A stretch of DNA of 64,000 nucleotides from Streptomyces sp. Tu6071. Its GTDB lineage: Bacteria > Actinomycetota > Actinomycetes > Streptomycetales > Streptomycetaceae. The notes beneath the pieces were generated by a model, which saw only the letters and a program-made list of their open reading frames with translations, did not search any database and was not told the origin of the DNA. The translations under genes were made by a program, and so were the position numbers. Below, in pieces: positions 42,190 to 51,000 of the stretch. Location of the stretch: positions 3,556,945 through 3,620,944 of the forward strand of contig NZ_CM001165.1 in NCBI RefSeq assembly GCF_000213055.1, read 5' to 3'. Numbering within the stretch: position 1 is the first letter of the stretch; each line of letters begins with the position of its first letter.

Positions 42190-44424
42190 TCAGCCGTTGC
42201 GCTTCCAGCGCGGCTTGTCGTCGCGGCGCGGCGCGAAGGACGAGCCCGCACCCCGGTCGTCACGACGGCCGTAGGGGCGGTCGCCCGTGCCCCGGTGGTC
42301 GCGGTTGTACGGGCGGTCGCCGGCGCCGCGGTGCTGCGGGCGGCCCGCGTCGCGCTGGCCGCCGCGGTCGCGGTCGAAGCCGCGCCCGCCACGGTCGTCG
42401 CGGCGCTCGAAGCCACGGCCACCCCGGTCGTCACGACGGTCGTTGTCCCGGCGGAAACCGGGGCGGTCGTCGCGGCGGAACGCGGGACGGTCGCCGTCGC
42501 GGCGGTCGTCACGGCGGTCGCGGTCGAAGCCGCGGCCCCCGCGGTCGTCGCGGCGCTCGAAGCCACGGCCGCCCCGGTCGTCACGACGGTCGTACGAGCG
42601 GTGCTCGCGCTCGCCGCCACGGCCGCCGAAGCCACCGCGCTCCCCGCCGCGGTCGCGGTCGAAGCCGCGCCCGCCACGGTCGTCACGGCGGTCGTCGCGA
42701 CGGTCGTTGTCACGGCGGAAGGAGGGACGGTCGTCCCGGTCGCGGCGGTCGTCGCGCCGGTCGTTGCCCCGGTACGAGGGGCGCTCGTCGCGGTCGCGGT
42801 CGTACGAGCGGCGCTCGGCGACGGGCGCGGGCTCGGCGGCGGCCACGGGGGCCGGCTCCGCGGCGGCCACGGCCTGCTCCGCGACGGGCTCGGTGCCCTC
42901 GGCGACGGCGGCCGGGGCCGGGGGCTCCTCGCCGCGCTCGCGCGCCGCGCGGGCCACGAGGCGGTCGGCCTCGGCGCGGTACTCGCTGGCGCGGCGCTTG
43001 GCGCGCTCCAGCTCGCGGGTGAGGTCCTCGACCTCGCGCTCGGCCTGCTTGGCGGACTGGCCCGCCGACTCGGCCTGGACCTCGGTCATCGAGCGGGCGC
43101 CGGTGATCTCGGCCAGCTCGGCGTCGAAGACGGCGCTGCCGATCTGGTGGCGCGCGGCGTCGACGCCCGCGTCCTCCATGAGGCGGAAGATCTGGCGGCG
43201 CTGGTGCGGCAGCGAGAGCGAGACGACGGTGCCGGAGCGGCCGGCGCGGGCGGTGCGGCCCGAGCGGTGCAGGTAGTCCTTGTGGTCGCCCGCCGGGTCG
43301 ACGTTGAGGACGAGGTCGATGCCGTCGACGTGGATGCCGCGCGCGGCGACGTCGGTCGCGACGAGGACGTTGACGTAGCCGTCCTTGAAGTCGGCGAGGA
43401 CGCGGGTGCGGGCGCCCTGCGTCATGCCGCCGTGCAGCGCGTCGGCCTTCACCCCGGCGTCGCGGAGCTGCTCGGCGACGCGGTCGGCGCCGAGCTGGGT
43501 GCGGACGAAGATGATGGTGCGGCCCTTGCGGGACGCGATCGCGGCGGTGACGGGGGCCTTGTCGCGCGGCTTCACGATGAGGATGTGGTGGCTCATCGTG
43601 GTGACGGCGCCCTGGGCGGCGTCGACCTCGTGGGCGACCGGGTCGACGAGGTAGCGCTTCACGAGCGCGTCGATCTCGTTCTCCAGCGTCGCGGAGAAGA
43701 GCATCCGCTGACCGCCGGCCGGGACCTGGTCGAGCAGCTCGGTGACCTCGGGCATGAAGCCGAGGTCGGCCATCTGGTCGGCCTCGTCGAGGATCGCGAT
43801 CCGCACCTTCTCCAGGGAGCAGGCGCCGCGGTTGATGAGGTCGCGCAGGCGGCCGGGGGTGGCGACGAGGATGTCGACGCCGCGCTCCAGGGCGTAGATC
43901 TGGTTGCTCATGGACGTACCGCCGCAGACGACCTTCATGCGGAGGTCGAGGACGTCGCCGTAGGGCTGGAGGGCGTCGGCGACCTGCATCGCCAGCTCGC
44001 GGGTCGGCGTGAGGATGATGCCGCGCGGCTTCTTCTTGTCGGTGAAGCCGCCCGCGAGGGACGCGAGCAGCGGCAGGCCGAAGGAGAGCGTCTTGCCGGA
44101 GCCGGTACGGCCGCGGCCGAGGATGTCCTTGCCCGCGAGCGCGTCGGGGATCGTCGCGGCCTGGATCGGGAACGGGCTGGTCACACCGTTCTGCGTCAGC
44201 TTGCGGACGATGTTCTCGGGGAGGCCCAGCTCGGCGAAGCCGGGGACCTTCTCGGCGGGCGCCTCGTCGGCCGGCGCGCTCTCGGCGGCCTCGGCCTCGA
44301 CCGCGTCCACCGCGTCAACGGTCTCGGCCGTCGGCTGCGCGGGGGCGCTCAGCTCGGGGGTGGTGTCGGCGGGCGCCTGGTCGGACGCGGGCACGACAGA
44401 GTGATCGGACGTGGAAACAGACAT
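42190..44424 (-). CDS. DEAD-box RNA helicase with long RGG/RD-rich tail
   Basis: This 744-residue ATP-dependent RNA helicase is of the RhlE/DeaD kind. Motifs include a Q-motif (FAELGLPENIVRKLTQNGVT), Walker A GRGRTGSGKT (about 105), PTRELA, DEAD as ILDEADQMADLG, SAT as LFSATLEN and motif VI HRSGRTARAG. From about residue 545 the protein is almost entirely Arg/Asp/Gly repeats (RRDDRGGRGFERRDD and variants), a probable RNA-binding disordered tail. Such enzymes remodel ribosome precursors and mRNA, often under cold stress. The leader region is long and AT-containing. Confidence 0.93.
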   Translation of the reverse strand: MSVSTSDHSVVPASDQAPADTTPELSAPAQPTAETVDAVDAVEAEAAESAPADEAPAEKVPGFAELGLPENIVRKLTQNGVTSPFPIQAATIPDALAGKDILGRGRTGSGKTLSFGLPLLASLAGGFTDKKKPRGIILTPTRELAMQVADALQPYGDVLDLRMKVVCGGTSMSNQIYALERGVDILVATPGRLRDLINRGACSLEKVRIAILDEADQMADLGFMPEVTELLDQVPAGGQRMLFSATLENEIDALVKRYLVDPVAHEVDAAQGAVTTMSHHILIVKPRDKAPVTAAIASRKGRTIIFVRTQLGADRVAEQLRDAGVKADALHGGMTQGARTRVLADFKDGYVNVLVATDVAARGIHVDGIDLVLNVDPAGDHKDYLHRSGRTARAGRSGTVVSLSLPHQRRQIFRLMEDAGVDAARHQIGSAVFDAELAEITGARSMTEVQAESAGQSAKQAEREVEDLTRELERAKRRASEYRAEADRLVARAARERGEEPPAPAAVAEGTEPVAEQAVAAAEPAPVAAAEPAPVAERRSYDRDRDERPSYRGNDRRDDRRDRDDRPSFRRDNDRRDDRRDDRGGRGFDRDRGGERGGFGGRGGEREHRSYDRRDDRGGRGFERRDDRGGRGFDRDRRDDRRDGDRPAFRRDDRPGFRRDNDRRDDRGGRGFERRDDRGGRGFDRDRGGQRDAGRPQHRGAGDRPYNRDHRGTGDRPYGRRDDRGAGSSFAPRRDDKPRWKRNG

Positions 44425-44782
44425 GTGAAACGCGAAACCTTCCGGAGTTTCGGCACGTGCCCCAGCTCCGTGTACGCGCAGACGACCGCCTCAGTGCGAT
44501 CCAGCTACGGCAAGGAAGGTACGCGCCACACGCGGCGCTCTTAGATCAGCGCCGGGCACAGGGATGAAAAACGAACAGCGGATGAAACGATCTGCCACCA
44601 TACGCACCACGCTCACCCGCTGGCAAACCAGCCGGTCACGGGGGCGCGAGGGCAGGGGACTGCACTCGGTTACGGAGCTTCGGAACGAGCTTCGGGGAAC
44701 ACCTGAGCCCTCGGCTCGTACGGGTGGAGGCGGAGGACCGCGGAGGTCTCCGCCGAATACAACGTACGGGACTGAGGGACGC
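44425..44782 (-). promoter_or_regulatory. Long upstream/leader region of DEAD-box gene
   Basis: About 360 bases separate the helicase start from the end of the neighbouring lipoprotein gene. The segment is less GC-rich than its surroundings and has no gene. On the minus strand it contains TATGGT near 44605 and a GGAAGG about 15 bases before the ATG. A structured leader is possible, as in other cold-shock helicases, but I cannot define it. Confidence 0.4.
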
Positions 44783-45398
44783 CTAGGGCGCGGGCGTGTA
44801 CTCGTCCGAACGCGCGGTGCCACCGTCTTGTTCCCGCGCGGCGGACTGATCCGGGGCCCGCTGCTCGCGCTGGTGGGTCCGGGCCGCGTCCCCCTCCTCC
44901 CCCGGATCGCTCGGCTGCGGCTCTTCGGGCGTGTCGCTGGGCTCGGGGGTCGGAGGGGCGGACGTGGGGGGGCTCGGGCGGCCTGGTCCTGGTGGGCGTG
45001 GGGGCGCCCGGGGTGCTCGGGCGGCCGGTGGGGGCCGGGCGCGTGGGCGGAGCGGAGCGGTCGGGGCGGGAGGCGGTGGGCTTCGAGGGGCGCGGGCCGG
45101 GGCGGTCCCCGTCCGGCGTCGCCAAATCCTTCGCGGTGGGGCGGCCGGAGCGCGGGGAGGGGCTGGCGGAGGGCTCCGGCCGCGCGCCGCCCGGCCGGGC
45201 CCGGCCGGGTGTCCCGCCGCCCTGCGGTACGGCGCGCAGCGTGCCCGTACCGCCGTCGGGCGATTCGTGGGCGACGCCCGCGGTGGCGCCGGAACTCGTC
45301 GAACCGGCCGGGTCCTCCCCGACGTTCATGCAGCCGGTCCCCGCGAGGGTCGCGGCGAGAACGGCGGCGAGCCGCAGGGGGACGGGGAAGTGGCGCAC
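44783..45398 (-). pseudogene. Lipoprotein gene with frameshift at a G7/C7 tract
   Basis: GTG 45398 has GGAGG seven bases upstream and starts a lipoprotein signal (LRLAAVLAATLAGTGC, lipobox before Cys23 or so). A low-complexity Pro/Ser/Arg/Thr-rich region follows. At 44965-44971 a run of seven G (C on the coding strand) puts the frame out. Deleting one base restores a sensible tail (EPPTSAPPTPEPSDTPEE, then ARSDEYTPAP) ending at a TAG at 44783, giving about 204 residues. As given, translation continues in an Arg-rich frame to 44670 (242 residues). It may be a real mutation, phase variation or a sequencing error. Confidence 0.72.
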
Positions 45399-45485
45399 GG
45401 AAGGACCTCCGGTGGCGCGGGACGGCGGGGTACGCCGTGCCCAACTCCCCCGGGGCCGCACAGGACACGGCGGGCGCGCGTCCCG

Positions 45486-45491
45486 CACAAT
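45486..45491 (+). promoter_or_regulatory. -10 element before metallopeptidase gene
   Basis: CACAAT ends six bases before GTG 45498, the spacing expected for a leaderless transcript starting at that codon. Confidence 0.4.
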
Positions 45492-45497
45492 GGCGAC

Positions 45498-45848
45498 GTG
45501 CTGGAGATGAGCGGGGAACGCTTCGAGGAACTGGTCGCCGAGGCGCTCGACACGATCCCGCCCGAGCTGACCCGGGTGATGGACAACGTCGCCGTCTTCG
45601 TCGAGGACGAGCCGCCCGCCGACGACCCCGAACTCCTCGGCCTCTACGAGGGCACGCCGCTCACCGAGCGCGGCGAGTGGTACGCGGGCGTGCTCGCCGA
45701 CCGGATCTCCGTCTACCGGGGACCGACGCTGCGCTACTGCGCGACGGAGGACGAGGTCGTGGCGGAGGTCGCGGTGACGGTCGTGCACGAGGTGGCGCAC
45801 CACTTCGGGATCGACGACGAGAGGCTGCACGAGCTGGGGTGGGGCTGA
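45498..45848 (+). CDS. Small metallopeptidase (zincin, HExxHxxGxxD)
   Basis: This 116-residue protein has the zinc-binding signature HEVAHHFGIDD near the C-terminus (residues about 98-108). That fits the short metallopeptidase family found next to helicase genes in actinobacteria. The N-terminus (FEELVAEALDTIPPELTRVM) is helical and acidic. No signal peptide is present, so it acts in the cytoplasm. GTG 45498 and ATG 45507 are both possible starts; the first fits the -10 spacing. The physiological substrate is unknown. Confidence 0.85.
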   Translation: MLEMSGERFEELVAEALDTIPPELTRVMDNVAVFVEDEPPADDPELLGLYEGTPLTERGEWYAGVLADRISVYRGPTLRYCATEDEVVAEVAVTVVHEVAHHFGIDDERLHELGWG

Positions 45849-45911
45849 GGGGCGGGCATCCCGGGGGCCCTCCCACGTATCCGGGCCGCCCCGCGTGGGC
45901 AGAGCACCCCC

Positions 45912-47504
45912 ATGGCGCCCGACCGGATACCGCCCGCCCGCACAGCCCCGACGCCGCGCGCCCGCGCACACCGCGTCCGCATCCCCCGCCCCCGCGCCTC
46001 CGCCCGCGCCCTCGCCCCGCTCCCCGGGCCCACCGCCGCCGCCGCTCCCGGCCGCCGCTGGCTCCAGGCCCTCGCCCTCGTCGTCGTCACGCTCCTCGGC
46101 GCCTGGCTCGGCCTCCTCGTCGTCGGCACCGTCAAGGTCCCCGTGGGCCCCATGGACACCCGGATGGCGCTCACGCCCTCGGCGAGCGGCGGCACCCGCG
46201 TCGACGTCTCGCCGCTCGGCGCGCTCTCGCTCGACAGCCACCGCGCCCCCGTCCGCCTCGACGTCGACGTCGACCGGCTCGACCCCGTCCGCGCCCAGGC
46301 GCTCGTCGCGCACCCGGAGCGGCTGAGCGGGCTCCAGGACGAGGTGGCGCGGGACGTACGGCACGGGGCCGTGGAACTGGGCGTGCGCTCCTGCGTCGCC
46401 GTCGTCACCGGGGCCGCCGCGCTCGGCCTCCTCGTCTACCGCAGGCCGCGCCCCGCGCTCCTCGCGAGCGGTCTCGCGCTCGCGCTGCTCGCCGCCTCGG
46501 GCGGCACCGCCTGGGCGACGTGGAACCCGAAGTCGGTCCTGGAGCCGCGCTTCTCGGGCCTGCTGAGCAGCGCCCCGGCGGTGGTCGGCGACGCGCGCAG
46601 CATCGTCACGGAGTTCGACGTCTACTCGCGGGAGCTGGCCCGGCTCGTCACCAACGTCACGAAGCTGTACGACGTGACGTCGACGCTCCCCGTGTACCAG
46701 CCCGACCCGTCCACGGTCCGCGTCCTGCACGTCTCCGACATCCACCTGAACCCGGCGGCGTGGCCCATCGTGGCCTCGCTCGTGGAGCAGTACGACATCG
46801 ACGTGATCATCGACTCGGGCGACACGATGGACCACGGCAGCGCCGCCGAGAACGCCTTCCTCGACCCGGTCGCCGATCTCGGCGCCCCGTACGTGTGGGT
46901 GCGCGGGAACCACGACTCGGCGACGACGCAGAAGTACCTCGGCGACACGAAACGGTTCAAGAACGTCCGCGTGCTCGACGAGGGGCGCGTGGTGACGGTC
47001 GCGGGGCTCCGCGTCGCGGGGACGGGCGACCCGCAGTACACCCCCGACCGCACGGCGGAGCGCGGCGGCAGGGCGGCCGAGAAGGCGGCGGGGATCAAGC
47101 TCGCGTACGAGATCCGCCAGCAGGACGAGCCCGTGGACATCGCGGTGGCGCACGACCCGAACGCGGCGCGCGAGACGGACGGCGCGGTCCCGCTCGCGCT
47201 CGCGGGGCACCTGCACCACAGGGAGCAGGAGCTCCTGCCGGGCGGCACCCGGCTGCGGATCGAGGGCTCGACGGGCGGCAGCGGACTGCGCGCGGTCGAG
47301 GGCGAGCACCCGGACCCGGTGCAGACCTCGGTCCTGTACCTCGACAAGGACACCCACCGGCTCCAGGCATGGGACGAGATCACCCTCGGCGGCCTCGGCC
47401 TCAGCAGCGCCGAGGTGAGCCGCCACATCGCCGGTGAGAACCAGCCGGGCGCGAGTCCGGGCCCGACGGGGAGCGGGGCGGCCGGCCCGTCCGCGCACCG
47501 CTAG
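45912..47504 (+). CDS. Membrane-anchored metallophosphoesterase
   Basis: This 530-residue protein has an Arg/Pro-rich cytoplasmic start, a membrane helix (LQALALVVVTLLGAWLGLLVVG, split here as two halves of one segment), an extracytoplasmic domain and another pair of helices near 155-200. The C-terminal half is a calcineurin-type phosphoesterase: VLHVSDIHLNP, DSGDTMDHG, VRGNHDS and LAGHLHHRE supply the metal ligands. The substrate is unknown. ATG 45912 follows a short gap after the metallopeptidase gene, and a strong hairpin lies directly after the stop. Confidence 0.88.
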   Translation: MAPDRIPPARTAPTPRARAHRVRIPRPRASARALAPLPGPTAAAAPGRRWLQALALVVVTLLGAWLGLLVVGTVKVPVGPMDTRMALTPSASGGTRVDVSPLGALSLDSHRAPVRLDVDVDRLDPVRAQALVAHPERLSGLQDEVARDVRHGAVELGVRSCVAVVTGAAALGLLVYRRPRPALLASGLALALLAASGGTAWATWNPKSVLEPRFSGLLSSAPAVVGDARSIVTEFDVYSRELARLVTNVTKLYDVTSTLPVYQPDPSTVRVLHVSDIHLNPAAWPIVASLVEQYDIDVIIDSGDTMDHGSAAENAFLDPVADLGAPYVWVRGNHDSATTQKYLGDTKRFKNVRVLDEGRVVTVAGLRVAGTGDPQYTPDRTAERGGRAAEKAAGIKLAYEIRQQDEPVDIAVAHDPNAARETDGAVPLALAGHLHHREQELLPGGTRLRIEGSTGGSGLRAVEGEHPDPVQTSVLYLDKDTHRLQAWDEITLGGLGLSSAEVSRHIAGENQPGASPGPTGSGAAGPSAHR

Positions 47505-47505
47505 C

Positions 47506-47533
47506 CGGCCCGCCCGGGAACCCGGGCGGGCCG
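47506..47533 (+). terminator. Terminator after metallophosphoesterase gene
   Basis: CGGCCCGCCCGGG (47506-47518) and CCCGGGCGGGCCG (47521-47533) form a perfect 13-bp inverted repeat two bases after the stop codon. Confidence 0.75.
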
Positions 47534-47571
47534 CTTCCACGCACCCGGCCCGCCCCTCCCGGGAAACCGTT

Positions 47572-47601
47572 TTGGCGAACCCTCCCCCCATCCCATATGC
47601 T
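47572..47601 (+). promoter_or_regulatory. Promoter of tRNA cluster
   Basis: TTGGCG (47572-47577) and TATGCT (47596-47601) are 18 bases apart, 45 bases upstream of tRNA-Glu. The -35 and -10 match vegetative sigma-70 type promoters. Confidence 0.6.
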
Positions 47602-47646
47602 TCTCACGTCCCCGACGCGCTGCGAAGCGCCCAGGCGGGCCAATTA

Positions 47647-47719
47647 GCCCTCATCGTCTAGTGGCCCAGGACGCCGCCCTTTCAAGGCGGTAGCACGGGT
47701 TCGAATCCCGTTGGGGGCA
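47647..47719 (+). tRNA. tRNA-Glu (TTC)
   Basis: The 73-base cloverleaf starts GCCCTCATCGTCTAG and carries loop CTTTCAA with anticodon TTC. The T-arm is CGGGTTCGAATCCCG. The acceptor closes with TGGGGGC through one wobble pair. Confidence 0.95.
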
Positions 47720-47747
47720 CGCTTTGCCGTACGGAAACGTACGTCGA

Positions 47748-47822
47748 GGTCCTGTGGAGCAGTTTGGAGTGCTCGCCACCCTGTCAAGGTGGAGGCCGCG
47801 GGTTCAAATCCCGTCAGGACCG
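47748..47822 (+). tRNA. tRNA-Asp (GTC), copy 1
   Basis: The 75-base cloverleaf has acceptor GGTCCTG/CAGGACC and loop CTGTCAA with anticodon GTC. It is identical to the copy at 52148-52222. Confidence 0.95.
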
Positions 47823-47842
47823 CTGCAACCGCGAGGTTGCGT

Positions 47843-47916
47843 GGCTGGGTAGCTCAGTTGGTACGAGCGATCGCCTGAAAAGCGATAGGTCGCCGGTTCG
47901 ATCCCGGCCCCAGCCA
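47843..47916 (+). tRNA. tRNA-Phe (GAA)
   Basis: The 74-base cloverleaf has acceptor GGCTGGG/CCCAGCC, loop CTGAAAA with anticodon GAA, and T-arm GCCGGTTCGATCCCGGC. It ends the three-gene cluster. Confidence 0.95.
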
Positions 47917-47924
47917 CCGCCGCA

Positions 47925-47954
47925 CGAGCCCCCCGTTCCCGGACGGGGGGCTCG
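47925..47954 (+). terminator. Terminator of tRNA cluster
   Basis: CGAGCCCCCCGT (47925-47936) and ACGGGGGGCTCG (47943-47954) form a 12-bp stem nine bases beyond tRNA-Phe. Confidence 0.75.
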
Positions 47955-48045
47955 CTGGCGTGTACGGCCGCCCGCCAGGCGGACCGGGGCCCCGGGGAAA
48001 ATCCCCTCGCCGCGTCGGTGCCGCTGGTGCGATCCTGGAGTACGT

Positions 48046-51000
48046 ATGTCCACTTCGCCTGCCCCCGCCCCCGCCAGCGCGGACCTCGCGCCCCGACTCG
48101 CACTTCTCGCCCCGCGCGACGCCCAGCGGCTCGGCCGCAGGCTCGAAGGCACCCGCCGGATGCGCAAGCCGGAGGCGAGGAGCGCCGTACTCGCCGAGAT
48201 CGAGACGGAGATCACGAAGGCTGAGGAGCGCCTGGCCGAACGCGCCGCGCACGTCCCCGAGGTCAGTTATCCGCCGCAGCTCCCCGTCAGCGCGAAGAAG
48301 GACGACATCGCGGACGCGATCCGCGAGCACCAGGTCGTGATCGTCGCGGGCGAGACCGGCTCGGGCAAGACGACGCAGATCCCGAAGATCTGCCTGGAGC
48401 TGGGGCGCGGCGTGCGCGGCATGATCGGCCACACGCAGCCGCGCCGCCTCGCGGCCCGTACCGTCGCCGAGCGCGTCGCGAGCGAGCTGGACACGCCGCT
48501 CGGCGAGGCGGTCGGCTGGAAGGTCCGCTTCACCGACCAGGTCAGCCGCGGGACGTACGTCAAGCTGATGACGGACGGCATCCTGCTCGCCGAGATCCAG
48601 ACGGACCGCGAGCTGCGCGCGTACGACACGATCATCATCGACGAGGCGCACGAGCGCAGCCTCAACATCGACTTCCTCCTCGGCTACCTCGCCCAGCTCC
48701 TCCCCCGCCGCCCCGATCTGAAGGTGATCATCACCTCGGCGACGATCGACCCGGAGCGCTTCTCGCGGCACTTCGGCGACGCCCCGATCGTCGAGGTCTC
48801 GGGCCGTACGTACCCGGTCGAGGTGCGCTACCGGCCGCTGCTCGCCGAGGACAGCGAGGAACCGGACCGCGACCAGACCACGGCGATCATCGACGCGGTC
48901 GAGGAGCTGCGGCGCGAGCCGAGCGGCGACATCCTCGTGTTCCTCTCCGGCGAGCGCGAGATCAGGGACACGGCGGACGCGCTGGAGAAGAAGAAATTTC
49001 CGTTCACCGAGGTGCTGCCGCTGTACGCGCGGCTCTCGCACGCGGAGCAGAACCGCGTCTTCAAGCGGGCCCCCGGGGACAGCGCGCGCCGCATCGTCCT
49101 CGCGACGAACGTCGCCGAGACGAGCCTCACGGTGCCCGGCATCAAGTACGTCATCGACCCGGGCACGGCGCGCATCTCGCGCTACAGCTCCCGGACGAAG
49201 GTGCAGCGGCTGCCCATCGAGGCGATCTCGCAGGCGAGCGCCAACCAGCGCAAGGGCCGCTGCGGGCGCACCTCGGACGGCATCTGCGTCCGGCTGTACT
49301 CGGAGGAGGACTTCGAGGCGCGCCCCGAGTTCACGGACGCGGAGATCCTCCGTACGAACCTGGCGTCCGTCATCCTCCAGATGACCTCGGCCGGGCTCGG
49401 CGAGATCGAGAAGTTCCCCTTCATCGACCCGCCGGACCACCGCAACATCCGCGACGGCGTGCAGCTCCTCCAGGAGCTGGGCGCGCTCGACCCGGAGCAG
49501 AAGGACCAGCGCAAGCGGCTCACGCAGACGGGCCGCAGGCTCGCGCAGCTGCCCGTGGACCCGCGCCTCGCGCGCATGGTCCTGGAGGCGGACCGCAACG
49601 GCTGCGTGCGCGAGGTCATGGTGGTCGCCGCGGCGCTCTCGCTCCAGGACCCGCGCGAGCGGCCGAGCGAGAAGCAGGCCCAGGCCGACCAGTTCCACGC
49701 GCGCTTCAAGGACGAGACGAGCGACTTCCTCGCCTTCCTCAACCTGTGGACGTACATCCGCGAGCAGCAGAAGGCCCTCTCCTCCTCCGCCTTTCGCCGG
49801 ATGTGCAGGAACGAGTTCCTGAACTACCTGCGGATCAGGGAGTGGCAGGACATCTACGCGCAGGTCCGCTCCGTGGCGCAGCAGCTCGGCCTGAACATCA
49901 ACACGGACGACTCGCCGCCCGAGCAGGTGCACGTCTCGCTGCTCGCGGGGCTGCTCTCGCACATCGGCATGAAGGACGTGAAGGAGTCCACGGCCAAGGA
50001 CCCCGCGCAGCAGGCGAAGGAGAAGCGGCGCGGCGGCAACGAGTACCTCGGCGCGCGCGGCGCGAAGTTCGCGGTGTTCCCCGGCTCGGCGCTCTTCAAG
50101 AAGCCGCCCCGGTACGTGATGTCCGCCGAGCTGGTGGAGACCTCGCGGCTGTGGGCGCGCGTCAACGCGCGGATCGAGCCGGAGTGGGCCGAGCGGCTCG
50201 GCGCGCACCTCGTGAAGCGCGCGTACAGCGAACCGCACTGGGAGAAGGACCAGGCGGCCGTGATGGCGTACGAGAAGGTGACGCTGTACGGCGTGACGCT
50301 CGCGGCGCAGCGCAAGGTCAACTACGGGCGGATCGACCCGGAGGTCTCGCGCGAGCTGTTCATCCGCAACGCGCTCGTCGAGGGCGACTGGCGCACGCAC
50401 CACAAGTTCTTCGCGGACAACCGGCGGCTGCTCACCGAGGTCGAGGAGCTGGAGCACCGGGCGCGCAGGCGCGGCATCGTCGTGGACGACGAGGCCCTGT
50501 ACGACTTCTACGACGAGCGGGTGCCCGCGCACGTCGTCTCGGGCGCGCACTTCGACTCGTGGTGGAAGCGCAAGCGGCAGGAGGAGGCCGAACTCCTCGA
50601 CTTCGAGCGCTCGATGCTGCTCACGGAGGCGGCGCGGGGCATCACGAAGGACGACTACCCGGACCGCTGGCGGCAGGGGCCGCTCGACTTCCGTGTGACG
50701 TACCAGTTCGAGCCGGGCGCGGACGCGGACGGCGTGACGGTGCACGTACCGCTCCAGGTCCTCAACCAGGTCACGTCCGAGGGCTTCGACTGGCAGATCC
50801 CGGGGCTGCGCGAGGAGGTCGTGACGGAGCTGATCCGCTCGCTCCCGAAGCCGGTCCGCCGCAACTACGTGCCGGCGCCGAACTTCGCGCAGCGCTTCCT
50901 CGCGACGGCGAGCCCCCTGAGCGCGCCGCTGACGACCGCGCTCGCGAAGGGACTTCAGCAGATGGTGGGAGTCCCGGTCACGGCCGGGGACTTCGACGTC

